A stretch of DNA of 11,934 bases, from NCBI GenBank assembly GCA_020847555.1, contig JADLBT010000518.1:1-11934 (forward strand), in the 5' to 3' direction. The notes under the pieces are model-generated. The model made no database searches and was not told the DNA's origin. It worked only from the letters and a program-made list of their open reading frames with translations. Of this stretch, positions 1 to 5,618 are shown in pieces. This stretch comes from Gemmataceae bacterium. Lineage in GTDB: Bacteria; Planctomycetota; Planctomycetia; Gemmatales; Gemmataceae. The translations under genes were made by a program, and so were the position numbers. Within the stretch, counting starts at the first letter, position 1; each line of letters begins with the position of its first letter.

Positions 1-117
1 AAACCGGGGCGCCCTGGCCTGCCTGTCGCCCATCAAGCTGGCCACGGATCGCCCCGGCGACCGAGGGCATCGCCGGGCCTGGGGGTGCAATTACTACGCG
101 GCGAGAGGCGATGGGTT

Positions 118-663
118 TCATCCGGCCGCGCCGTCCCGCTCGCCGATCCGCTCGAACCGCACCTTTACGCTGTTGCCGAACTTGCACCCCAGCTTCTCCC
201 GGCACCGTTCCTTGGCCTGGGTCTTGTTGTCGGCCCAGACCTCGAAGCTCCGGCCATCGTCCAGGTGTACCCGCCACAGGAACCGCCCGCCCAGGTCCAG
301 GGCGGGCGGTTCCTGTGGTAGGGTGGCCCCACCAGTCAGTGCCAGCGCGCGGCGGCTGACCGGGTCGCGGGCCAGGTCCTCCGGCCAGCACAGGTCATCG
401 GGATGCCGCAGGGACTGCCCTGCACGAGAGCGCATGTGAAAGACGGCAGCTCGGGCCGGAGTGCCCGGTAGCGATTGCAGGCAGGCCGCGTCCGGTTGCG
501 GCGGGGCCTGGTACTGTTCCGGGAACAGCACCTCGAGCAGGACGACATACTGCTGGAATGTCAGAGTCAGGGTGCCCCGAGCGCTGGCGTCGTCGAGTCG
601 CCGGGTCAGGGTGCCGATCAGAGAAGCTGTGAAAACAGCCGGGTCGTCGGGAGAAATGGACAT
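118..663 (-). CDS. Hypothetical protein with internal inverted repeat (181 aa)
   Basis: ATG 663 is preceded by a G-run about nine bases away; extension upstream in this frame would run through the 20-bp inverted repeat and is unlikely. Residues 1-60 are well composed and helical (TASLIGTLTRRLDDASARG, FQQYVVLLEVLFPEQYQAP). The middle is polar. The C-terminal part (about 136-175) looks like a small alpha/beta domain: GGRFLWRVHLDDGRSFEVWA, NKTQAKERCREKLGCKFGN, VKVRFERIG. No signal or membrane segment, and no family recognised. A hairpin-forming repeat lies at the DNA for residues about 116-130. The gene stands apart from the late operon and may be separately transcribed. Confidence 0.68.
   Translation of the reverse strand: MSISPDDPAVFTASLIGTLTRRLDDASARGTLTLTFQQYVVLLEVLFPEQYQAPPQPDAACLQSLPGTPARAAVFHMRSRAGQSLRHPDDLCWPEDLARDPVSRRALALTGGATLPQEPPALDLGGRFLWRVHLDDGRSFEVWADNKTQAKERCREKLGCKFGNSVKVRFERIGERDGAAG
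274..318. repeat. Perfect 18-bp inverted repeat inside a coding region
   Basis: Arms at 274-291 and 301-318 are exact reverse complements around the 9-nt loop CAGGTCCAG. On the minus strand the repeat encodes PQEPPALDLGGRFLW in the middle of the 181-residue protein, at the border between its polar linker and its C-terminal domain. A repeat this perfect is unusual within coding sequence. Confidence 0.85.
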
Positions 664-716
664 GCAGTGCGACCCCCCGCCCGGACACAGTTTGCGAGTC
701 CGCGGCGCACGGATGG

Positions 717-761
717 CGACCGCCAGGCCGGGACCTACCGCAGGTCCCGGCCTGGCGGTCG
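717..761. repeat. Perfect 20-bp inverted repeat with 5-nt loop, possible terminator
   Basis: Arms at 717-736 and 742-761 are exact reverse complements around ACCGC. The stem is GC-rich and much stronger than needed for a terminator, but no T-run follows on either strand. It lies 54 bases before the start of the gene at 663, so it could also fold in that gene's 5' leader, protect the mRNA end, or be the remnant of a small mobile repeat. Confidence 0.5.
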
Positions 762-865
762 GAACTAGATCCTGCACGAACCGTCACCGGCGGTTACAGT
801 TCGTCCGCGAGACGCTGGTGAGGGACGCTTGCCGGTTCCGGGCCAGCTGGCACCGAAAGTAAGTG

Positions 866-912
866 AGCGGCAGGACTGCGGCGCCCGGACGTCCTGGCGC
901 TCCGCAGCCGCT
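866..912 (-). terminator. Three-part stem-loop just after the operon's last gene, possible terminator
   Basis: Outer arms AGCGGC/GCCGCT (866-871, 907-912), middle arms TGCGG/CCGCA (877-881, 902-906) and inner arms CGCC/GGCG (882-885, 896-899) pair around a 10-nt loop with small bulges. Read on the minus strand it lies 60 bases past the stop at 972 and is followed by CACTTACTTTC, only a loose T-rich tail. A terminator is plausible but not textbook. Confidence 0.35.
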
Positions 913-971
913 CTCTCCTCTGGCGGCATCAGTATACCTGCGGAATTGCGGCAGCGGTTTCTGTCTCCGGC

Positions 972-1541
972 TCAGTCGATCCGACTGAAAAAGCGGACCG
1001 GAACGTGCGGCGGCAGATTGGCCGCGTAGTAGTTCTCCGGTCCGAGGGTCTCGCGCAACCGCTCGAGCGCCTGACGACGGACCGTGACGTAGTAGTACTC
1101 GCAACGTGCATCCCGCACCGTGTCCCAGACCTGGTAGAGTCGGTCGGTTTCCTGGATGGCCTCGCGCAGGTCCCACCAGCGAGCCAGGTCCACCGATTGA
1201 CGGTTCTCCAGGTGCTGACGGTACGCTCGATTGAATGCCAGCATGTCGCTGACGACGGGTCGCGGCGGGAATCGGCCCACGTCGGCCAACGGTGGCGCGT
1301 CCGCCAACTCCTGCCAGCGCAGCCGCAACATCCGCACATCCGCCGCAAGATCCTCAGGCCGCGTCAGAACGTAATGCGCCTCGCGCGGGTCCAGGAGTTC
1401 CCACTCCACGGCCAGCACTCGCAGCGCAGGTGCCGCGACAAAGCAAGACGGGTCCACTGACTCGGGCGGATCGCCGCACAACATTGCCAGTGCAAGGAGA
1501 CACTCCAGCATCGCAGATGCCCCAGCAAATTGGATGGGCAT
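972..1541 (-). CDS. Exported protein of unknown function (189 aa)
   Basis: ATG 1541 is coupled to the upstream stop (TAATG); ATG 1511 is an alternative that starts at the hydrophobic core (MLECLLALAMLCG) of what looks like a signal peptide. The mature part is helical and rich in Arg, Trp and Tyr: RPEDLAADVRMLRLRWQELA, SDMLAFNRAYRQHLENRQS, LARWWDLREAIQETDRLYQV, ARCEYYYVTVRRQALERLRE. It ends in a more extended stretch (NLPPHVPVRFFSRID). Good codon use, periodic helices and conserved-looking aromatic clusters indicate a real folded protein. I can name no family or activity. It is the last gene of the tightly packed operon. Confidence 0.72.
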   Translation of the reverse strand: MPIQFAGASAMLECLLALAMLCGDPPESVDPSCFVAAPALRVLAVEWELLDPREAHYVLTRPEDLAADVRMLRLRWQELADAPPLADVGRFPPRPVVSDMLAFNRAYRQHLENRQSVDLARWWDLREAIQETDRLYQVWDTVRDARCEYYYVTVRRQALERLRETLGPENYYAANLPPHVPVRFFSRID

Positions 1542-1885
1542 TACCGAGACACATACCGCTGGAATCCGGCTGGACGTTGATTTCTGCTCGGCAAAGGAGG
1601 GGATGGACTGAAACGCTGCTCGCTCACCCCGGCCTGCGGCCTCGACGGCGCCGCTGCCACTGGCCGCCGCTCCAGCAGACTGATGATGCGTTCGTTCTGC
1701 TGTATCAATCGCAGCAGCAACAGCCTCATGCCGTCATCGGCGGGCTGCGCTGATGCGGCGGGACGCGGCGACTCCCGTTCCTCCACCACGATTGGCCGAG
1801 GCGTTCTGGGCTCACCACCCAGAACGATGGCAGCGCTCAGGATCAGACCCAGGGCGATCATGCACCAGACAAGCAGGTTCCTCAT
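1541..1885 (-). CDS. Signal-anchored protein with leucine-rich helix (114 aa)
   Basis: ATG 1885 has GAGG seven bases upstream. Residues 5-23 (LVWCMIALGLILSAAIVLG) form a signal anchor or cleavable signal after a basic start (MRN). A Pro/Glu-rich linker follows, then an amphipathic helix at 53-74 (MRLLLLRLIQQNERIISLLE) and a Pro/Ser/Arg-rich, probably unstructured C-terminus. N-terminal membrane anchor plus periplasmic helix is the general plan of i-spanins and of many small envelope proteins; no family is recognised. Its TAA shares a base with the next start (TAATG). Confidence 0.62.
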   Translation of the reverse strand: MRNLLVWCMIALGLILSAAIVLGGEPRTPRPIVVEERESPRPAASAQPADDGMRLLLLRLIQQNERIISLLERRPVAAAPSRPQAGVSEQRFSPSPPLPSRNQRPAGFQRYVSR

Positions 1886-1958
1886 CGGTAGTCCTCGTCA
1901 TCCAGGTATTCCAGCAACCAGCCAAGATCATCACTCCACCGAGCAGGATCACTTCCAC
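1812..1958 (-). CDS. Possible small lipoprotein overlapping both neighbours (48 aa)
   Basis: GTG 1958 lies inside the end of the protease gene (GTGGAAGTGA) with GGGAGG eight bases upstream. The product begins MEVILLGGVMILAGCWNTW, with a textbook lipobox L-A-G-C at residues 12-15, then a short polar part. It overlaps the next gene by 74 bases out of phase. Small lipoproteins overlapping other lysis genes are known as o-spanins, but this leader lacks a basic residue. The competing reading is the 30-residue frame at 1882-1974; at most one is likely to matter. Confidence 0.33.
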   Translation of the reverse strand: MEVILLGGVMILAGCWNTWMTRTTDEEPACLVHDRPGSDPERCHRSGW

Positions 1959-1974
1959 GGCGGACACCTCCCAT
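1882..1974 (-). CDS. Possible small acidic peptide (30 aa), alternative to the lipoprotein frame
   Basis: ATG 1974 within the protease gene reads through RWSDDLGWLLEYLDDEDYR to a TGA that overlaps the next ATG by four bases (ATGA), the coupling style used repeatedly in this operon. The ribosome site upstream of 1974 is weak. Third-position GC is only about half, giving little help in choosing between this frame and the lipoprotein frame. Confidence 0.25.
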   Translation of the reverse strand: MGGVRRGSDPARWSDDLGWLLEYLDDEDYR

Positions 1975-2635
1975 CCGGACAGTCTCGACGCGGATACTCG
2001 GGGATGGCTCCCTGGCTGCCCCACGGCGGCACCCGCGGCTTATCCGTACCACCCAGGAAAATGAGAATGGACCGATGCGAACTGTAGATGCCCCGTCGCT
2101 CGCCACCCACCTCGTAGCCGGTCACGATGCCGACCGTGTTCGGCCCGTCGAGCAACGGTCCACCGCTGCGGCCGTGCCAGGGGATTCCCCGAGTGAAGGT
2201 GTGGCCCGGCGTGATCTCCAACACGTCGGCTCGTGCCCTGGTCAGCATCGGCTTCATCTCGTCATAGCCGACCGACAGCAGCACTCTGGACATGCGATGC
2301 CCATTGGCCGCCACCGATGCGACGTAGGGCAACGGGCCATCGCCCAGTTCGATCAGGGCAAGGTCCAGGGTGTAGTTCAGGGCCAGGAACCGCGTCGTTG
2401 CGGCCCTGGCCCTTGCCAAGGGCGTCGGACTCGGCACATCGATGGTCAGCGGATTCTTCCAGCCGCCATTCTCGAACGCATGAGCGCACGTCAGGATGAG
2501 CGACCGGCCCCTCTCCGTCTCGATCACTACCCCGCTGCACCCGTGCGACGGGATCCGCACCGCAGCGTCCTCCGCATCGGCCCACAGCCCACCGGGAAGT
2601 GTCAGGATCAGGACACAACCAGTGACGTAGCGCAT
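1949..2635 (-). CDS. Secreted trypsin-like serine protease (228 aa)
   Basis: ATG 2635 has AAGGAG seven bases upstream, four bases after the previous stop. A Sec signal peptide is visible (MRYVTGCVLILTLPGGLWA, cleavage near residue 19). The chymotrypsin-fold triad can be placed: His52 in LTCAHAF, Asp91 in YTLDLALIEL, and Ser157 in WHGRSGGPLL; the following TVGIVTGYEV is the usual strand after the active serine. This is the compact trypsin-like peptidase layout without a PDZ domain. After the protease domain comes a short tail ending RRDCPDGRCPPWK, the same Cys motif found in the collagen-like protein. A periplasmic or extracellular protease is clear; the substrate is unknown. In a phage late operon it could aid lysis, process envelope proteins or serve as lysogenic cargo. 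Confidence 0.85.
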   Translation of the reverse strand: MRYVTGCVLILTLPGGLWADAEDAAVRIPSHGCSGVVIETERGRSLILTCAHAFENGGWKNPLTIDVPSPTPLARARAATTRFLALNYTLDLALIELGDGPLPYVASVAANGHRMSRVLLSVGYDEMKPMLTRARADVLEITPGHTFTRGIPWHGRSGGPLLDGPNTVGIVTGYEVGGERRGIYSSHRSILIFLGGTDKPRVPPWGSQGAIPEYPRRDCPDGRCPPWK

Positions 2636-2639
2636 GCGC

Positions 2640-3206
2640 TCACTCCTTGGGATCGACGGGCTCAACCGCCGTCTGCCACTTGCCATCGGCACCGAGTTTC
2701 CACCTCACAATCAACTCGACGTCCTCGACCTTGCCGGCAGCAGCGGGCTCGGCTGCCGACGCCGCAGGCGACACGGGCGCTGTCGGTAGCATTGCCCGAG
2801 TGAATGCCAGGCCACCGACACCCAGTCCAGTAGCGGCGGCAGCACCCAGCAGCGTCGGCATCAGCCAGGATAACGGCGTGCGGCGGCTAGCCGCACGCGT
2901 ACTCCCAGCAGGTGGCGCAAAGTGCTGATGAATGGTCGTAGCCGAATCACCGACGTGAATGTTGTCGTCGTCGGTGCCGGCACTGCCTGGCGGGTTGTTT
3001 GCGTCGCGGTGATTGTCCACGGACTTGCGCTCCCGTCTGAGTACGCCCGCGGCGTCCGCAAGCATCATGGCCTCATGAGCCAGCCGCAGGCCCCGCCACT
3101 GGCGTTCCCACGCCACTTCCGACTGCTGGTGATCCTTCGGACGGCCCGACCCCGACAACGGTGGGCACTGCTGGAGGTTGTTGGCTGGCTGGCTTCTGTC
3201 CGCCAT
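2640..3206 (-). CDS. Single-span membrane protein of unknown function (188 aa)
   Basis: ATG 3206 has GAGG five bases upstream and makes a 134-base out-of-phase overlap with the preceding gene. Downstream ATGs at 3068/3065, just after that gene's stop, would give a 141-142-residue protein and cannot be excluded. With the long start, a helical segment (SEVAWERQWRGLRLAHEAMM) precedes a polar linker with acidic/His character (DDDNIHVGDSATTIHQHF). A transmembrane helix follows at about 112-136 (LSWLMPTLLGAAAATGLGVG), then an Ala/Pro linker and a small beta-like C-terminal segment (VEDVELIVRWKLGADGKWQ). Topology suggests a cytoplasmic N-terminus and an external tail. No known family is recognised. 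Confidence 0.6.
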   Translation of the reverse strand: MADRSQPANNLQQCPPLSGSGRPKDHQQSEVAWERQWRGLRLAHEAMMLADAAGVLRRERKSVDNHRDANNPPGSAGTDDDNIHVGDSATTIHQHFAPPAGSTRAASRRTPLSWLMPTLLGAAAATGLGVGGLAFTRAMLPTAPVSPAASAAEPAAAGKVEDVELIVRWKLGADGKWQTAVEPVDPKE

Positions 3207-3450
3207 TGCTGCCTCGGAGTAGTCGCAGGATCTGAGCGAGTACCACCAATTCGGCGCTCACCTGCTGCGTGTCGCAGACCGCCAACCATGCCTGCAAGTC
3301 CGCATCGAGGGGGATCTTGAGAGGGCCGGCGGTCTGCGCCAATGACTCGGCTGCCGACAGGTGACGACTGCATTCGCGGAGATAATTCGCCCGCCGAATT
3401 GCATCGTCCGCAGCGGCCTGCGACTGTCCCAACACGCTCGGATCGGACAT
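3073..3450 (-). CDS. Hypothetical helical protein with low-complexity tail (125 aa)
   Basis: ATG 3450 follows the upstream stop by three bases with GGGGAAG about six bases upstream. Residues 1-80 are helical and well composed (DDAIRRANYLRECSRHLSAA, then DLQAWLAVCDTQQVSAELVV and LAQILRLLRG). From residue 81 the protein turns into a Gly/Pro/Val/Ser-rich tail. That tail is encoded where the next gene (start 3206) already reads in another frame, so it may be a by-product of overlap or a true flexible tail. No family is recognised, and there is no signal peptide or membrane helix. Confidence 0.58.
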   Translation of the reverse strand: MSDPSVLGQSQAAADDAIRRANYLRECSRHLSAAESLAQTAGPLKIPLDADLQAWLAVCDTQQVSAELVVLAQILRLLRGSNGGQKPASQQPPAVPTVVGVGPSEGSPAVGSGVGTPVAGPAAGS

Positions 3451-3453
3451 CGG

Positions 3454-3717
3454 TTACTTCCCCGATGCCTGCTGACCGGCGGTCGTGGCGTCGAGGATGC
3501 GCACCCGGCCGCTGCCGGACTCCTCGACGTGCCGCACGCCGATGCTGTCCGCGAAGTTCACGCGGTTCTTCTGGAACAGGTAATCGTAGCGGAGGTTCTC
3601 CGCGTACAGCATTGCCCCGTCCGCTTGACGCTGAGCGCCGTTCAAGGCATGCGTGCGCAGCATTTCTCTGGTGGTGTCGTCGCACTGCATCGGTTCGGCC
3701 ATCGGTTCGCACTCCAT
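3454..3717 (-). CDS. Hypothetical small soluble protein (87 aa)
   Basis: ATG 3717 lies three bases after the upstream TAA; an ATG 15 bases further in (MAEPMQC) is also possible. I recognise no family. The sequence is polar and helical in the middle (REMLRTHALNGAQRQADGAM, then a Tyr-rich stretch LYAENLRYDYLFQKN), followed by a beta-like segment and a flexible end (ATTAGQQASGK). No signal peptide or membrane span. It is coding-like by codon use and by its tight fit between neighbours. Role unknown; its position among exported proteins gives no specific hint. Confidence 0.6.
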   Translation of the reverse strand: MECEPMAEPMQCDDTTREMLRTHALNGAQRQADGAMLYAENLRYDYLFQKNRVNFADSIGVRHVEESGSGRVRILDATTAGQQASGK

Positions 3718-3720
3718 CGA

Positions 3721-4206
3721 TTACCTGGGTTTTGGCTGCACCTGAATCCGGATACTCCCGTTCAGGTTTTTCAGCACTTCCTCGAGTGAATCCACACGCT
3801 TGTGCAAGGCGTCGATCCTTGCCGCGTCTGCCGGACACGGCTGTCCAGGTTCGCCCTTCTCACCCCGGGGGCCGGACGATCCCGGCGGTCCGCGCTCCCC
3901 CCGTTCGCCGCGTTCGCCTTTCGGGCCGGTGCTGCCCGGCCCGAGGGCATCCAAACGGCGCTCGAGGATGTCCAGGCGTTCCAGCAACGACGACGAATCG
4001 GGTGCCGGCGACACTGGGGCGGACGGGTACGGCAGAGGCGTCAACTGCACTGGCGGCGCCGGACGGCCCAGCGGACAGCGGCCGTCCGGGCAGTCCTGCC
4101 GCGGCTGGGCCGGCCGGCGGATGTACGGGCAATCGGGGCAGCGACAGAATGGACCGCACGGACATCCCGCAGCCAGGATGCCGGCGACAAGCACGGCCGC
4201 AGTCAT
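3721..4206 (-). CDS. Collagen-like protein with lipobox-like N-terminus and Cys-rich head (161 aa)
   Basis: ATG 4206 overlaps the upstream stop (ATGA). Domains in order: hydrophobic leader MTAAVLVAGILAAGC, a possible lipoprotein signal with Cys15 as acceptor although the n-region lacks a positive charge; a Cys-rich head (Cys 15, 17, 21, 23, 26, 39, 44) including DCPDGRCP; a Pro-rich linker (48-70); a short coiled coil (72-88, LLERLDILERRLDAL); 11 unbroken Gly-X-Y triplets at 91-123 with GERGERGER and GEKGEP; and a second coiled coil (about 125-150) with a basic end. Collagen-like segments flanked by trimerising coiled coils occur in phage fibres and bacterial surface proteins. This should form a trimer anchored by its head, on the envelope if the lipobox works. 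Fibre, spanin-like or surface adhesin roles are all open. Confidence 0.7.
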   Translation of the reverse strand: MTAAVLVAGILAAGCPCGPFCRCPDCPYIRRPAQPRQDCPDGRCPLGRPAPPVQLTPLPYPSAPVSPAPDSSSLLERLDILERRLDALGPGSTGPKGERGERGERGPPGSSGPRGEKGEPGQPCPADAARIDALHKRVDSLEEVLKNLNGSIRIQVQPKPR

Positions 4207-4457
4207 TGCCCACCGCCTTCCGCCGTCGAGCCGTCCGATTGCTCGACGGCTGGCGATTTCGCACCGGGCCTATCGATGGCGTGCCGAACGCCGAGGACGG
4301 CCAGGGCCGCCAGAATGGACTGAGCCGCCAGGTCGTAATTCCCCTGGCAAGCCTGGACCAGTGCCATGACGATCAGGCCGACCGCGGCGACGTACGTCTT
4401 GGCCCCCGGCGCACCCGCCAGGAGCCAGGCAAGCACCCTGTCCCACAATTCACGCAT
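4203..4457 (-). CDS. Holin-like two-span membrane protein (84 aa)
   Basis: ATG 4457 is preceded by a near-perfect AGGAGG six bases away, the strongest ribosome site in the window; an ATG 15 bases upstream would place that site inside the gene. The start overlaps the peptidase stop (ATGCGTGA). After an amphipathic N-terminus (RELWDRVLAWLLAGAPGAK) come two hydrophobic stretches, about residues 20-37 (KTYVAAVGLIVMALVQAC) and 42-57 (LAAQSILAALAVLGV), then a polar Gly/Ser-rich tail. The 'AKTY..A..GLIVMALVQ' start is reminiscent of small phage holins of the two-helix type. The strong ribosome site would suit a protein needed in quantity at lysis. Holin is the most likely call, without family proof. 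Confidence 0.62.
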   Translation of the reverse strand: MRELWDRVLAWLLAGAPGAKTYVAAVGLIVMALVQACQGNYDLAAQSILAALAVLGVRHAIDRPGAKSPAVEQSDGSTAEGGGQ

Positions 4458-5226
4458 CGCGTTCCTCCTCATTGGGCCGCTTCGGACAGATTCGAGCGAG
4501 AGATTGCATGGCTCCGGTACTGTCGCGGATGGCGGACAGCAGCGTCTCTCTGATCCACAGTTCCTGCCTCTCGCCAGCGGTGCGCATGGCACGCTCGCGC
4601 TCCCAGTCTCGCCACAGCGTGTAGGCCCCGCCCATGACCGCATGTCCGCCCCACTGCGCGGAGCGCTGGTAGTCCCAGACGCCCGTGTCGGTCTGCCGCT
4701 GCTGGGTCTGCTGGAGGCTGACCCCGTGCAGCAGTCCGCCGAAGAGGGCGGTCGCGGCCTCCAGTTCCTCGATGTCGCTGACGTCCACCCGGGCAAAGCC
4801 CAGCGCCTTGACGCCGCCGATGCCGCCTTGGACGACGGCACCCAGCATCTCCTGCATGTTGACGCCGTTGTCGTCTCGGCCCGTCCGCGGGTCGAACTGC
4901 GGGTTGCCGCTGCGGCGGTAGAGGTCGTAGACGTCGTCCTGGCTCGGGGCCTTCATCGTGCCGGTCAGCCGGGCGGTGACGAGCCGGCGGAAGTTGGCCA
5001 CGGCAGTCGGACCGCACACACCGAAGCGGTCGTTGGCGTACAGGCCGAATTGCAGACCCCGCAGGTAGTCAACCGCGTCGGGGTGGCGGGTCACGCGAAC
5101 GCCGGTCAGGTAGTTGGCCAGTCGCAGGGCGGGCCGTCCGGGCGTCGGCGGACGCAGGCCGAGCTTGCGGGCGGGATGATCGTGGACACCCACGGCAGCG
5201 TCGGCAGGCGGCTTGCTCCAGATCAT
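4450..5226 (-). CDS. Papain/C39-like cysteine peptidase, candidate endolysin (258 aa)
   Basis: ATG 5226 has GGAG seven bases upstream. The motif FGVCGPTAVANFRRL (Cys71) begins a helix, and WGGHAVMGGAYTL (His195) lies about 125 residues later. Cys-Gly-Pro at a helix start followed by a Gly-His-Ala-Val strand is the catalytic pairing of papain-like and C39-like cysteine peptidases. The third catalytic residue is not obvious. There is no signal peptide, as expected for a holin-dependent endolysin, and no separate cell-wall-binding domain. The C-terminus is helical and charged (ERAMRTAGERQELW). It sits between holin-like genes, so cross-link cleavage in peptidoglycan is the preferred hypothesis; a virion-associated or host-protein-directed protease is the alternative. 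The stop overlaps the next gene by eight bases. Confidence 0.65.
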   Translation of the reverse strand: MIWSKPPADAAVGVHDHPARKLGLRPPTPGRPALRLANYLTGVRVTRHPDAVDYLRGLQFGLYANDRFGVCGPTAVANFRRLVTARLTGTMKAPSQDDVYDLYRRSGNPQFDPRTGRDDNGVNMQEMLGAVVQGGIGGVKALGFARVDVSDIEELEAATALFGGLLHGVSLQQTQQRQTDTGVWDYQRSAQWGGHAVMGGAYTLWRDWERERAMRTAGERQELWIRETLLSAIRDSTGAMQSLARICPKRPNEEERDA

Positions 5227-5256
5227 GCTGTCGCTCCGCTGCGGCAGAAGGGCTCC

Positions 5257-5311
5257 CCGGGGGACGCCGCTGTCCCCCGGATCAGCACCCCGGGCGCTCC
5301 GTGGAGCGCCC
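5257..5311 (-). other. Two tandem intergenic hairpins
   Basis: The 98-base gap between the holin-like gene and the peptidase gene contains two perfect inverted repeats. The first has 9-bp arms at 5292-5300 and 5303-5311, with two bases between them, so realistically an 8-bp stem with a 4-nt loop. The second has 9-bp arms at 5257-5265 and 5272-5280 with a 6-nt loop. Neither is followed by a T-run on the minus strand. They could attenuate or stabilise mRNA before the peptidase gene. Confidence 0.5.
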
Positions 5312-5324
5312 TGCCCCGAGACTC

Positions 5325-5618
5325 TCAGCCCGCCTGGAAGGGGAAGATGCCTGGACCGTCGTGGTCGCCGTCCTCGCTGTCCGGCTCCTTCGCCTCGTCC
5401 TTCCGCAGCGCCAGCTCGGTCCCCTTCTGGAGCGACTTGGCCAGCGTGGACAGCACCAGGATCAGCACGGGCACGACGACGGGGCCGACCAGTGGCCCGA
5501 AGCTCGACCAGTCCGACCCGGAGACGCCCTGGCCGAGAGCGACCAGGAACGCAACGATACCCACGATGCCAGCGTGCTTGACCAGGCTCCAAATCAGCTC
5601 GACCAATCTCGGATTCAT
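5325..5618 (-). CDS. Holin-like membrane protein (97 aa)
   Basis: ATG 5618 overlaps the upstream stop (ATGA) and has AGAGG six bases upstream; an earlier in-frame ATG at 5648 is less likely. Two hydrophobic helices are visible, residues about 13-33 (VKHAGIVGIVAFLVALGQGV) and 42-60 (PLVGPVVVPVLILVLSTLA). They are followed by a charged, mostly acidic C-terminal tail (LRKDEAKEPDSEDGDHD). Size, two spans and charged tail fit the general holin plan: small proteins that form inner-membrane lesions letting an endolysin out. The family cannot be named from sequence. It lies between another small membrane protein and a peptidase-like gene, supporting a lysis role. Confidence 0.6.
   Translation of the reverse strand: MNPRLVELIWSLVKHAGIVGIVAFLVALGQGVSGSDWSSFGPLVGPVVVPVLILVLSTLAKSLQKGTELALRKDEAKEPDSEDGDHDGPGIFPFQAG

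Larger units (their letters stand above)
664..971. other. 308-base gap without a supported gene, containing two strong hairpins
   Basis: No frame on either strand has both a ribosome site and convincing codon use here. A 52-residue minus-strand frame beginning near 932 lacks a ribosome site. The gap contains the two inverted repeats listed separately (866-912 and 717-761), as expected for the end of an operon. I see no AT-rich promoter for the gene at 118-663; only a G-run precedes its start. Confidence 0.6.

Noticed and set aside
1..117. Possible gene at the left edge: minus frame with ATG 70 open to the edge, or plus frame from base 2 with high third-position GC
   Set aside because: The minus frame has only 23 codons and a weak ribosome site; the plus frame has no start in view and runs without a stop until 439 through the antisense of a real gene. 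An 8-bp stem (53-60/70-77) is present but has no T-run.
4222..4250. 9-bp inverted repeat near the end of the 84-residue holin-like gene
   Set aside because: Short, inside coding sequence and within what a GC-rich genome gives by chance.
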